DNA from: Actinoplanes sp. SE50/110
GTDB lineage: Bacteria > Actinomycetota > Actinomycetes > Mycobacteriales > Micromonosporaceae
Direction: 5' to 3'
Assembly (NCBI RefSeq): GCF_900119315.1
Contig: NZ_LT827010.1
Span: forward strand, 5,737,001 to 5,801,000
DNA: 64,000 nt
Part shown: positions 27,464 through 35,902 of the stretch, piece after piece
Numbering within the stretch: position 1 is the stretch's first letter
Layout: each line of letters begins with the position of its first letter
Program-made: the position numbers and the translations under genes
Notes under the pieces: generated by a model
What the model was told of the DNA's origin: nothing
Seen by the model: the letters and a program-made list of their open reading frames with translations, nothing else
The model's database searches: none

Positions 27464-28357
27464 ATGTCGGTCCTGCAGGAACTCGGCGCCCGGCTCCGGG
27501 CCGCCTCCGACGAGCTACCCGACGGCCTGGTCCTGGTCGCGCTGGAGAAACTGCGCAGCGCCACCGAGCTGCTGAACTGGGTGCGCGAGGAGTCGCATCA
27601 GGAGATCGGCGTGCCCCAGCTGGGTGGTGCCACCGAACACGCGGAGCGTGCCGCGGCGGCGCTGCGCCTGGCCGAGGACGCCATCGAGGCCTATCTCGCG
27701 GTTCTGGGTCTCGGCGGCGAGCCCGGGGCGCGGCGCGGTCAGGAGTGGCGGGAGGCCATGCGCCCGGAGGAGCCGCGTCCGCCGGCCGCCGAGCCGGATG
27801 CGCCGCCGGCCGAGCCGGAGAAGCTGGGCCCGTGGTGGCAGGAGCGGATCGCCCAGCTCACCGGGGAGTCGGCGGCAAAGGATCAGAAGCGGATCGAGGG
27901 TACGAATTCTGCCGACCTGCTGCGCCGCGTCGCGGCCGGGGTGCGTTCCGGTGACCGCGCCCGCCTCGGCCGGGAATTGCACGGGGTGACCGCATCGACC
28001 GGCCTGGGCCTGTCCGCGGTGACCGCCCCGGTGCTGCACCGTCTGGCCGCCGACCTGCTGGGCCACGAGCCCCGGCCGGAGGATGTGCCCCGGTTGCGGA
28101 CGGCCGCCGAGGGCCGGGTCCGGGCGCTGCTGCCGGGCACCTCGCCGTCGGTGCTGGAGTCGCTGCTGGACCGGATCTGCCGGGTGCCGCCGCGCGGCGG
28201 GCAGCGGCCGCCCGGCCATCCGGCGGACAACGCGGTGACCGCGAGCGTGCTCACCGGAGTGCTGTTGGCCCGCCTGGGCCGCGACGCCGAAGCCCTCGAC
28301 CCGAACGCCCCGGAGCCCCTGCGCCCGCACGGCGACGCCGGCGAGGCCCGATCATGA
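27464..28357 (+). CDS. Helical/proline-linker protein of the FtsK-type cassette
   Basis: A 297-residue protein not matched to a known family. Residues 1-90 are helical (VLQELGARLRAASDELPDGL, then EHAERAAAALRLAEDAIEAY). Residues 95-130 are a Pro/Glu-rich linker (PEEPRPPAAEPDAPPAEPEK). Residues 130-290 are again mainly helical, with LLRRVAAGVRSGDRARLGRE and LARLGRDAEALDP. No membrane segment, signal peptide or catalytic motif is visible. It starts 4 bp after the small helical gene and its stop overlaps the next frame by ATGA, so the genes are translationally coupled. It is probably a structural or adaptor component (inference). Confidence 0.72.
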   Translation: MSVLQELGARLRAASDELPDGLVLVALEKLRSATELLNWVREESHQEIGVPQLGGATEHAERAAAALRLAEDAIEAYLAVLGLGGEPGARRGQEWREAMRPEEPRPPAAEPDAPPAEPEKLGPWWQERIAQLTGESAAKDQKRIEGTNSADLLRRVAAGVRSGDRARLGRELHGVTASTGLGLSAVTAPVLHRLAADLLGHEPRPEDVPRLRTAAEGRVRALLPGTSPSVLESLLDRICRVPPRGGQRPPGHPADNAVTASVLTGVLLARLGRDAEALDPNAPEPLRPHGDAGEARS

Positions 28358-28797
28358 CCCGGCCCGCGGTCCTCGCGCCCATCCGAGGAAACCCGGATCC
28401 GGCCGCCACCGCCACACCCGCGCGGCACACCCGGCCACACCCCGCGCCGACCTGCACCGCTGCGCCCATGCGGCGCCTCCCACGACACCTGGCCCCGGCA
28501 TCGACCGCTGCGGTCACGCGGCGTCTCCCACGACGCCCGGCGCCGGCCTGGGCCGCCGTGGTCGCGCGGCGACTGCGGCGCGGGCCGGGCGGGACACGAC
28601 CGGCGGGCGCCGCGGGCGCGGGGCACGTCCGGGGTGGCACGGGGCCGGCGTCGGCCGACGCGGTGGTGCGGCGGGGACGGCCAGCCGCGACCATGGTGGC
28701 GGCGCCGGGTGGGCGGGGTGGCGGTGCGGCCTGGGGAGTGGCGGTCATGGTGACACGGGGTGGGACAACTACGACGATGCCGGCCGGTCATGGCTGA
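28354..28797 (+). CDS. Doubtful Arg/Ala/Pro-rich ORF inside the cassette
   Basis: A 147-codon frame that starts in an ATGA overlap with the preceding gene and ends 8 bp inside the FtsK-type gene, exactly as a coupled operon gene would. Against it: the product is low-complexity Arg/Ala/Thr/Pro with no domain, and third-position GC is only about 80 % (roughly 29 of 147 codons end in A or T) against more than 90 % in neighbours. It contains two imperfect ~48-bp copies, reflected in RRLPRHLAPASTAA and RRLPRRPAPAWAA. It may be a decayed gene or a spacer. Confidence 0.3.
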   Translation: MTRPAVLAPIRGNPDPAATATPARHTRPHPAPTCTAAPMRRLPRHLAPASTAAVTRRLPRRPAPAWAAVVARRLRRGPGGTRPAGAAGAGHVRGGTGPASADAVVRRGRPAATMVAAPGGRGGGAAWGVAVMVTRGGTTTTMPAGHG

Positions 28798-31495
28798 ATC
28801 CACCAAGCAGCAGGTCATGGAGATCCGGGCCGGGCTGTCCCACGCGCTGGGGGCCGCGGAGAACGCTCTCGAAGCCGCCCGGCAGGAAGCGGCCGCCGCC
28901 ACGGCGCGGGAGGAGCGGGTCCGGGCCGCCGCCGAGGGCCGGCAGCGCAAGCTGGCCGCCGCCCGCGACGAGCGGCTGCGCTCGATCGAGAAGTGGCACG
29001 ACACCGAGCTCGGCGCCCTGTCCGGGGCGGCGGCCGGTGCCGCCGACCGGGCCGCGCCCGGCGCCGCCGGGGAGCTGTGGCACTCGTGGGACGCCACTCC
29101 GCTGCCCCACGCGGCCGAGCTGCGGATCGGCCGGCTGCTGCTGCCCGCCGCGCCGGAACCGTCGGCCGAGCCGGAACGCCCCTGGCAGTGGGACGCCGAC
29201 GCGCCGGCCGCGGCGCCGGAGACCCCCGAGGTGCCGGCCCTGGTGCAGCTGCTCGACCACGGGCACGTGGTGGTCCAAGGCGACCGCAGACTCGGCGACG
29301 ACGTGGTGGCCGGGCTGCTGCTGCGCGCGCTGGGCACCAGCACGCCGGGCACGGTGCGGGTGATCGGCTACGACCCGGAGCACCTGGGTGGCGGCCTGGC
29401 AGGTTTCGCTCCGCTCGCGCCGGCCCGGGTGCTCACCTTCGTCGCCCCGAACGGGCTGGGTGCGCTCCTCGACGACCTGGTCGCCCAGGTACGGCGGATC
29501 AACGAGACGGTGCTGGCCGGCGAGTTCTCGTCGCTGCGCGAGCTGCACGCGGCGACGAAGCGGCGGCCGGAGCCGTGGCGGGTCGCCGTGCTGCTGGGCG
29601 CCGGCGACCTGAACCGGCACGAACGCACGCAGGTGGAGCGCCTGCTGCGAACGGGCGCGGCCTGCGGCGTACACTTGATCATTCATGGTTTTGCGGTTGA
29701 TCCCGCGCCCGGCATCGAGTTCGTGACCGCCGCGCCCGGCGATGAGGCGCGCATGACCAGCGCCGGTGACCTGCCCGTCCGGCTCGATCCGGGGCCGCCG
29801 CCGGCGGTGCTGACCGCCGCCTGCCGGCAGATCGCCGAAGCGGCCGCGGCCGGTCCGGCGCCGGTCGCGCTGGACAGCCTGCTGCCGGATCCGGGCGACG
29901 AGTGGCGCGAGAGTTCGGCGACCGGGCTGACCGCGCCGCTGGGCGACAGCCCGCAGGGCACCCGGGTGATGGTGACGCTCAGCGACTACCCGCCGCATGC
30001 GCTGATCGCCGGGCCGTCCGGCACCGGCAAGACAAATTTCATCTACGCCTGGATGGGTGCGCTCGCCGCCCGCTACTCCCCCGCCGAGCTGGCGTTCTAC
30101 CTGCTCGATTTCAAGGAGGGCGTATCCTTCGCCCGGTTCGCGCCGGGCCGCCGCGACCAGAGCTGGCTGCCACACGTCCGCCTCGTCGGGGTGAACGTCA
30201 ACACGGACCGTGAGTTCGGTCTGGCGCTGCTCCGCTTCCTGGGCACCGAGCTGCGCCGGCGCGCCGACGCCGCGAAACAGCACGAGGTGACCAACCTGGC
30301 CGAGCTGCGCGCCGAGGACCCGCAGGGGGTGTGGCCGCGGATCGTGGCGGTCGTCGACGAGTTCCAGGTGCTGCTCGCCGGCCGGGACGCCGTCACCACC
30401 GAAGCCGTCGACCTGCTCGAAGACCTCGCCCGCCGGGGCCGCTCGCAGGGCATCCACCTGATCCTGGCCAGCCAGGACATCTCCGGCATCGAGGCGCTGT
30501 GGGGCCGGCCTGCGCTGGTCGCCCAGTTCTCGCTGCGGATCGCGCTGCCCCGGGCCCGCCGGGTGCTGGCCGAACAGAACGCCGCCGCCGACTCGCTGCC
30601 CCGCTACCACGCCGTGGTCAATCCGGACTCCGGGGCGACCGAGGCGAACCAGGTCGTCCGCGTCCCGGCGGCCGGCGACCGCGAACAGTGGGGCGCGCTG
30701 CAGCACCGGCTGTGGCGCCGGCTGCCCGCCGGTGAACTGCCACCGCGGCTGTTCGACGGTGACGTGCAGCCGCGGCTCGCCGACAACCCCGACTTCCGGG
30801 CTCTGGTCGCCGACGACTCCCCCGCCCCGGTCGCGCTGCTCGGCGAGACCATCGACGTGATGTCCCGCTCGGCGCGCACCGTGCTGCGGCGCGCCCCCGG
30901 CCGCAACCTGGCCGTGCTCGGCACCCGGGTCGAGGAGGCGTGCGCGGTGCTGGCCACCGCCGGCCGGTCCCTCGCCGCCCAGTTCGCCCGAGACGGCGCC
31001 CGCTTCTCCATCGCCTGCTTCGACCCGGACGCGCGGGCCGCCGCGGAGGCGTTGCACGCCAGGATCCCCGACTGCGGATGGTACGACGCGACCAACGTCG
31101 ACTGGCTCCTCGAGGACGCGGCCGCCGAGTCCACCGCCGCCTGGCCGGCCGACCGGCCACACTTCATCATCCTGTACGCGGCGGATGCGCTCCCCGGTGG
31201 CAAGACCGCCGGTGACCAGCTGCGGACCGTGCTGCGCCAGGGCCCGGAACGCCGGCTGCACGTCCTCGGCTGGTGGCGCGGCGCGGGGCTGCTGCGCGAC
31301 ACCCTCGGCGGGCAGGGCTCCCGGACCGACCCGATCGGCGCCTGGGTCGCCCTCGACGTGCACGGCAGCGAACTGGCCCCGTACTACCCCGGGGCCGGCG
31401 CCCCCAACTGGTACCCGCGGCCCTGGCGGGCGCTGCACTTCGACCGCTCGGTGCACCGCGGCGCCGAGGTGATCATCCCCTACGGTGTCTCATGA
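28790..31495 (+). CDS. FtsK/SpoIIIE-type ATPase with N-terminal coiled coil
   Basis: A 901-residue protein. Residues 15-75 form a coiled coil (ALGAAENALEAARQEAAAAT); residues about 150-300 look like an ATPase fold without a P-loop. A canonical FtsK domain follows, with Walker A GPSGTGKT (408-415), LLDFKEGVSFARF, Walker B RIVAVVDEFQVLL and GIHLILASQDISG. The C-terminal third (about 680-880) is another P-loop-like fold with a degenerate GRNLAVLGTRVEEA. Only the middle module is expected to hydrolyse ATP. No membrane helix or FtsK gamma domain is present, so it is not the chromosome translocase. Related ATPases drive DNA or protein translocation; the substrate here is unknown. The start MAESTKQQV has no strong ribosome site. 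The stop overlaps the next gene by ATGA. Confidence 0.85.
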   Translation: MAESTKQQVMEIRAGLSHALGAAENALEAARQEAAAATAREERVRAAAEGRQRKLAAARDERLRSIEKWHDTELGALSGAAAGAADRAAPGAAGELWHSWDATPLPHAAELRIGRLLLPAAPEPSAEPERPWQWDADAPAAAPETPEVPALVQLLDHGHVVVQGDRRLGDDVVAGLLLRALGTSTPGTVRVIGYDPEHLGGGLAGFAPLAPARVLTFVAPNGLGALLDDLVAQVRRINETVLAGEFSSLRELHAATKRRPEPWRVAVLLGAGDLNRHERTQVERLLRTGAACGVHLIIHGFAVDPAPGIEFVTAAPGDEARMTSAGDLPVRLDPGPPPAVLTAACRQIAEAAAAGPAPVALDSLLPDPGDEWRESSATGLTAPLGDSPQGTRVMVTLSDYPPHALIAGPSGTGKTNFIYAWMGALAARYSPAELAFYLLDFKEGVSFARFAPGRRDQSWLPHVRLVGVNVNTDREFGLALLRFLGTELRRRADAAKQHEVTNLAELRAEDPQGVWPRIVAVVDEFQVLLAGRDAVTTEAVDLLEDLARRGRSQGIHLILASQDISGIEALWGRPALVAQFSLRIALPRARRVLAEQNAAADSLPRYHAVVNPDSGATEANQVVRVPAAGDREQWGALQHRLWRRLPAGELPPRLFDGDVQPRLADNPDFRALVADDSPAPVALLGETIDVMSRSARTVLRRAPGRNLAVLGTRVEEACAVLATAGRSLAAQFARDGARFSIACFDPDARAAAEALHARIPDCGWYDATNVDWLLEDAAAESTAAWPADRPHFIILYAADALPGGKTAGDQLRTVLRQGPERRLHVLGWWRGAGLLRDTLGGQGSRTDPIGAWVALDVHGSELAPYYPGAGAPNWYPRPWRALHFDRSVHRGAEVIIPYGVS

Positions 31496-32193
31496 GCGAT
31501 CTCGAACGCGCCGACTTCGACCGGGCCGACTATCGGACCGTGCTGCGCCGGCTCACCACCCTCGACCAGCGGGCCGCCGACCTGCGCACCGAAGCCGTCG
31601 CCTGGCACGCCGAACAGCACGCCGCCGCCGACGAGGCGGTCCGGGTCGCCGGGGAACGCGTCCGGGACGCCCGCCGCGCGGTCCGCGACGCCCAGCGCGA
31701 ACTCGAAGAGGTCGACGCGCGGGCGGCCGGGCTGTGGTCCGACTACGTGCACAAGGTCGGTTCGGTGGCGGAACGCTTCGGCAGACTGCCGCCGGCCAGC
31801 ATCCCCCGGCAGCGGGCCGACGACCGGACCGCCCAGGAGCACCTGGCCGAGGTGGAGAAACGGGTCAAGTGGACGCCGCCGGCCCGGCCGATCACGTTCG
31901 GGGTGAAAACCCTGTTCGTGATCTTCGGGCTGGTCGGCGGCATCCTCGGCGCGATCGGGAACCAGATTCTGCGCAGCACCGGCGCCGCCTCCCGGGGCGA
32001 CTGGCACCAGGCCGCGCCGGTGGTGGCGCTGCTGGTGCTGCTGGCCTGCCCGATGCTGGCGGTGGTGGCCGCCAAACCGGTCGCGGACCGGCGCAAGGTC
32101 GGGCTGGACACCGCGACCGTGGTGACCGTGCTGGTGACCGGCCTGGTCACGGCAATGCTGCTGTTCACGGCGGTGCAGTACGCGCAAGGCTGA
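31492..32193 (+). CDS. Coiled-coil membrane protein of the FtsK-type cassette
   Basis: A 233-residue protein. Residues 15-85 are a long coiled coil (LDQRAADLRTEAVAWHAEQH, then RDARRAVRDAQRELEEVDAR). Three hydrophobic segments follow: FVIFGLVGGILGAIG, AAPVVALLVLLACPMLAVVA and VVTVLVTGLVTAMLLFTAV. This makes it a likely membrane anchor with a cytoplasmic coiled coil that could dock the coiled coil of the ATPase (inference). It is coupled to the ATPase by a 4-bp ATGA overlap and is the last gene of the cassette. No known family was recognised. Confidence 0.78.
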   Translation: MSDLERADFDRADYRTVLRRLTTLDQRAADLRTEAVAWHAEQHAAADEAVRVAGERVRDARRAVRDAQRELEEVDARAAGLWSDYVHKVGSVAERFGRLPPASIPRQRADDRTAQEHLAEVEKRVKWTPPARPITFGVKTLFVIFGLVGGILGAIGNQILRSTGAASRGDWHQAAPVVALLVLLACPMLAVVAAKPVADRRKVGLDTATVVTVLVTGLVTAMLLFTAVQYAQG

Positions 32194-32341
32194 GCCCGGC
32201 AGCGGGTGCCCGCCGCCGGCTACCGGTGGCCGCCCATCCATGTCTGCCGCTGCGGTCGCGCACGGAGAATGTCGCGGCGGGGTGGCGTGCGAGGCATGCG
32301 GATCGGCGTTGCCCCGCACCATCGACCGGCCGCCCGTGGGA

Positions 32342-32518
32342 TCAGCGGGGCGCCGCCAGCGTGCGACGCCGCTCGGCCTCCTCCTCCAGGGTCGCCGGGA
32401 TGTCCTGGTGATGCCCGGCGCCGTGCGCCTCGTCGTATTCGAAGTCGCCGGCCGGGTCGAACTCGGGGCCGGTCTGGTCCCCCGCCGCAGCGACGGGGGT
32501 CTCGGGCTCTTCGCTCAT
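32342..32518 (-). CDS. Small acidic conserved protein (58 residues)
   Basis: ATG at 32518 with GTGAGG 2-3 nt upstream, TGA at 32342-32344. The product begins MSEEPETPVAAAGDQTGPEF, contains GDFEYDEAHGAGHHQDIP and ends LEEEAERRRTLAAPR. It is acidic, with a His-rich centre and a C-terminal helix. Codon third positions are nearly all G/C, and the ribosome site is well placed, so it is probably real despite its size. Function is unknown. It is convergent with the FtsK-type cassette. Confidence 0.6.
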   Translation of the reverse strand: MSEEPETPVAAAGDQTGPEFDPAGDFEYDEAHGAGHHQDIPATLEEEAERRRTLAAPR

Positions 32519-32778
32519 ACCTCACTGTCTACCCGCCGCCCGGCGCCCGGGCCAGGCGACCGCCCAAGTTCATCGCGGATTCATGCGCCGCCGCGGCTCT
32601 CGGGGCGCCCCGGGCGCCGGGCGGGACCATTCCCCGTGCAGCGGCCCCGCCCGGCTCCCCCGGCAGAACGGTGTGCGCCGCGGCAACAGCCCACCGCCGT
32701 CCTCCCGATCGAGCGTCGCCGATCGGTGCGGCCCGGAGATCCCGCGCCCGAGGGGCTTACCTACCTCGGAGGGGGGAG

Positions 32779-33618
32779 ATGCCGCGGTGGAAGCGGTGCG
32801 ATTGTGGGTATGCGGGCGGGGTGTTGTGGATCGGAACGTCGGGGTGGCAGTACCGCGACTGGCGGCCGGGCAAGGGGGCGCAGGACGCCGGGTTCCTGTA
32901 TCCGGCCGGGCTGCCGCAGCGGCTATGGCTGGAGCACTATGCCGAGCGGTTCGCGACGGTGGAGGTGAACAACGCGTTCTACCGGCTGCCGGAGCGCAAG
33001 ACCTTCGCCGACTGGCGGGAGCGGACGCCGGACGGGTTCGTCGTGGCGGTGAAGATGAGCCGGTATCTCACGCACATCAAGCGGCTGCGGGAGCCGGCCG
33101 AGCCGGTGGGGCGGTTTCTGGACCGGGCGGCGGGGCTCGGGGACAAGCTCGGGCCGGTGCTGCTGCAACTGCCGCCGAATCTGCGGGCCGACCTCGGAGC
33201 TCTGGACGAGACACTGGGGTTGTTCCCGGCCGGGGTGCGGGTGGCGGTGGAGCCACGGCATGCGAGCTGGTTCACCGCCGGGTGCGAGGAGGTGCTCCGG
33301 CGGCACGGGGCGGCACTGTGCTGGGCCGATCGGGGCGGGCGGCCGGTGACCCCGCTGTGGCGGACCGCCGGCTTCGGATACCTGCGGCTCCATGAGGGCG
33401 GGGCGCGACCGTGGCCGCGGTACGGGCGGGCGGCCCTCGCCTCCTGGCTCGACCGGGTGGCGGCTCATGACGTACCGGACAATTTTGTCTTTTTCAACAA
33501 CGACCCCGGCGGCGCCGCCGTGATCGACGCCGCCGTGCTGGCCCGGATGGCCGAGCGGCGCGGCCTCTCCGTCAGCAGGGTGCCGGTGATGAAACCGCGC
33601 CACCCGCACAGTGGATGA
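32779..33618 (+). CDS. DUF72 family protein
   Basis: A 279-residue TIM-barrel protein of the DUF72 (YecE) family: LWIGTSGWQYRDW, then HYAERFATVEVNNAFYRLPE, GFVVAVKMSRYLTHIKRL, LGPVLLQLPPN, VAVEPRHASW and the C-terminal NFVFFNNDPGGAAV. The biochemical activity is unknown. The ATG at 32779 has a GGAGGGGGG site directly upstream and adds MPRWKRCDCGYAG; the GTG at 32821 would give the usual family start (VLWIGTSGW, 265 residues). The context does not decide. A second, more distant DUF72 gene converges on it from 34586. Confidence 0.88.
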   Translation: MPRWKRCDCGYAGGVLWIGTSGWQYRDWRPGKGAQDAGFLYPAGLPQRLWLEHYAERFATVEVNNAFYRLPERKTFADWRERTPDGFVVAVKMSRYLTHIKRLREPAEPVGRFLDRAAGLGDKLGPVLLQLPPNLRADLGALDETLGLFPAGVRVAVEPRHASWFTAGCEEVLRRHGAALCWADRGGRPVTPLWRTAGFGYLRLHEGGARPWPRYGRAALASWLDRVAAHDVPDNFVFFNNDPGGAAVIDAAVLARMAERRGLSVSRVPVMKPRHPHSG

Positions 33619-33692
33619 CCCGCCCCCCGGGGACGGCGGGGCACGGCAGGTGCGTGGGCGGCCGGCAAGGACGCCGCGGGCGCCGGGATGCG

Positions 33693-34586
33693 TCAGGTGG
33701 CCGGGGCGGGGACGGCGGCGTCGTCGAGGAGGTCGAGCAGAGTGGTGGCGTTACGCTGGGCATAATCCGACAGACAATTGTTCATTAGGACGTGGGTGTT
33801 CTTCGCCTCGCCGGAGAGCGCGCGCAGTTTCGGCACCCAGTCTGCAAGTTCCTCGTCGGAATATCGATATCCGAACTTCTCGCCGATGTCCTTACTCGTC
33901 CACTTGTCGCTGTGCCCGTGGAATCGCACGACGGCGAGGTCGGCGGTGGCGGTCAGGATGGGTGGCACCGACGACTTGTGGCCCTGCGGCATGTCCACGA
34001 CAACGTACGCCAGATTGTTGTCTTTGAGAAAGCCCAGCGTCTCCTCGCGGTTGCCGCCTTCGAACCAGGCCGCGTTGCGGAACTCGAAGACCGGCCGCAG
34101 CGGCCGGCACCGGGCCGCGACCTCGAGCAGGAATTCCTTGTTGGACCGGCGGATGCCGAACCAGGGCGGGAACTGGAAGAGCAGCGCCCCGAGTTTCCCG
34201 GCTTCGGCGAGCGGGTCGAGCGCGGTCAGGAACCTGCTCCACACCTCCTCGTAGGCTTGCGGCGGCAGGTCCTGCGGGTAGACGTTGGCCTTCGCCGTGT
34301 CCGGCCGCAGGTCCTTGTAGAGCGCCGAGACCCTGGTCGGGTGCCCGGTCAGCAGGCTGAACGCCTTGATGTTGAAGGTGAAGCCGGCCGGGGTCCGGGC
34401 CGCCCACAGTTTGGTGGTCTGCTCGCTCGGCGGACCGTAGTAGGTGGAGTCGACCTCGACGATCGGAAACTGGCGGGCGTAGTACGCCAGGCGTTTCTCC
34501 GGGGTGTCGGCGGCCGGCGGGTACCACCCCGACCGGATCAGCGTCTTGTCGGTCCAGCCACAGGTCCCGATCCGGATGTTTCCCAT
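33693..34586 (-). CDS. DUF72 family protein (second copy, different subtype)
   Basis: A 297-residue DUF72 protein: MGNIRIGTCGWTDKTL, then QFPIVEVDSTYYGPPSEQTT, GFTFNIKAFSLLTGHPTR, LGALLFQFPPWF, PVFEFRNAAWFEG, YVVVDMPQGHKS and THVLMNNCLSDYAQRNA. The T-C-G-W variant and the P-Q-G-H-K-S segment mark a subfamily distinct from the neighbour at 32779. The start at 34586 is chosen because the upstream extension is a Gly/Thr repeat (GAGTGTG). The genes are convergent with a 74-bp gap. Confidence 0.88.
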   Translation of the reverse strand: MGNIRIGTCGWTDKTLIRSGWYPPAADTPEKRLAYYARQFPIVEVDSTYYGPPSEQTTKLWAARTPAGFTFNIKAFSLLTGHPTRVSALYKDLRPDTAKANVYPQDLPPQAYEEVWSRFLTALDPLAEAGKLGALLFQFPPWFGIRRSNKEFLLEVAARCRPLRPVFEFRNAAWFEGGNREETLGFLKDNNLAYVVVDMPQGHKSSVPPILTATADLAVVRFHGHSDKWTSKDIGEKFGYRYSDEELADWVPKLRALSGEAKNTHVLMNNCLSDYAQRNATTLLDLLDDAAVPAPAT

Positions 34587-34655
34587 GCCGGTGCCGGTGC
34601 CCGCCCCCGCCGGTCCGGAAACCACCGCGGGGACGGACGCCCGGCCCGGTTCAGC

Positions 34656-35078
34656 TCAGCTGGCCCGCCGCTCCCGGACCTGCTTGCAGTTCACGCACGT
34701 GGTCGCCGACGGGAAGACCTCGAGGCGCTCCACCGGGATCGGGTTGGAGCAGCCCTCACAGTTGCCGTACGTCCCGTCCTCGAGCCGCTGCATCGCATAC
34801 TCCGCCTGGGTGCGCCGATCGAGCAGGGTCCGCAGCAGCGACCCGGCAGCGTCCCGTTCGGCCGTCTTGGACCCACTGTCGGCCTGGTCGTCGCCGGCCG
34901 AGTCGCCGATCTCGACGAGCCGCAGCCGGTGGCTCTGGGCGACAGCCTCCTCGTACTCCGCGTCGAGCTCCTCGAATCGCGTCCGCAGGAGCACCCGGAT
35001 CTGGTCGAGCTCGTCGGCCGACCGTGCCTTGACCGTGCTGGCGCCCTTACCGGCCACCACCGCTCCGTTGACGAGCAT
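34656..35078 (-). CDS. DksA/TraR C4-type zinc-finger protein
   Basis: A 140-residue protein. It has a helical hairpin (DQIRVLLRTRFEELDAEYEE, LLRTLLDRRTQAEYAMQRLE) and the DksA/TraR zinc finger GTYGNCEGCSNPIPVERLEV with a second pair CVNC. In enterobacteria the family acts in the RNA polymerase secondary channel; actinobacterial members are less studied. The loop carries DDQADSG rather than the classic DksA D-x-x-D-x-A tip. The start is at 35078 with AGGGGG upstream. Single gene. Confidence 0.87.
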   Translation of the reverse strand: MLVNGAVVAGKGASTVKARSADELDQIRVLLRTRFEELDAEYEEAVAQSHRLRLVEIGDSAGDDQADSGSKTAERDAAGSLLRTLLDRRTQAEYAMQRLEDGTYGNCEGCSNPIPVERLEVFPSATTCVNCKQVRERRAS

Positions 35079-35265
35079 GTAGTCCCCCTGCCCTTCCCTC
35101 AGCCCCTGCCGGTGGGTCCCGGATCGGCTTGTGGAGCCGCCTGATACCCACCGCCGGGGGTCCCAAACGAGACCCCCGCGAAAAAGTAACCGGAGCATAA
35201 CTGTCAGTGGTCAGTTCCGCCACGGACTCGGCACACGGGTCGTGTGCCGGCGGTCACCCTCCCGG

Positions 35266-35898
35266 TCAGCCCAACGCTGTGACCAGGGCAGGATGCCGGG
35301 GATCATCGAGACGGACGACCACATCCGCAAAAGTTTCCGGGGCCACCTCGTCCGCATATCGGACAAAGGCCGGGAGGGTCCACCGGTCGTCCGAGGTGGT
35401 CCGCCGGTCCAGCGCGGCCGGCGAGACGGCAAGGTGGACGGTGAAGTCGAAGGGCAGCCCGGAACCCAGCAGCAGGGGCCCGCTGACCAGCACGACGGCA
35501 TTGTCCGGCAGCGAGCGGTACGGTTCGCGGGCGGCCCGGTCGACGGCGGCGTCCCAGAGGCGGGTGACGATGCGCCCGGAGCCGCCCGGTCCGGCCGGGT
35601 CGAGCACCTCGCGGATCAGCCCGGCCTCGTCGAACCAACCGGCGTAGAACGAGTCCGGATTGGCCCGCCCGAACTCCAGCCGGACCGAGGCCGGGCGCAG
35701 GAAGTCCCTGGTGTCGATGCGGACCGCCGGGCGCCCGCGGACCCGCAGCGGGTCGACGAGGGCGTCGGCGAGGCGGGCCGGGTCGGCCGCGTCCGCGCCG
35801 TCGACGGCCACCCGGATCCTACTGTCGGATTCCCGACCGGCCAGCCGATCGGCGAGATCGTCGATCAGGACGGTGAACGAGACGGGACGAGCACGCAT
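35266..35898 (-). CDS. Uridine-kinase-like protein lacking a Walker A motif
   Basis: A 210-residue protein with the uridine kinase/PRK layout: RIRVAVDGADAADPARLADA where the P-loop should be, IDTRDFLRPASVRLEFGR, FYAGWFDEAGLIREVLDP, DNAVVLVSGPLLLGSGLPFD and a C-terminal RYADEVAPETFADVVV. The glycine/lysine P-loop (normally G-x-x-x-x-G-K-S/T) is replaced by A-D-A-A-D-P-A-R, so ATP binding by the usual route is unlikely. It may be an inactive relative with a regulatory or binding role. The ATG at 35898 follows the regulator stop by 4 bp, implying one transcript. Confidence 0.72.
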   Translation of the reverse strand: MRARPVSFTVLIDDLADRLAGRESDSRIRVAVDGADAADPARLADALVDPLRVRGRPAVRIDTRDFLRPASVRLEFGRANPDSFYAGWFDEAGLIREVLDPAGPGGSGRIVTRLWDAAVDRAAREPYRSLPDNAVVLVSGPLLLGSGLPFDFTVHLAVSPAALDRRTTSDDRWTLPAFVRYADEVAPETFADVVVRLDDPRHPALVTALG

Positions 35899-35902
35899 GG
35901 CC

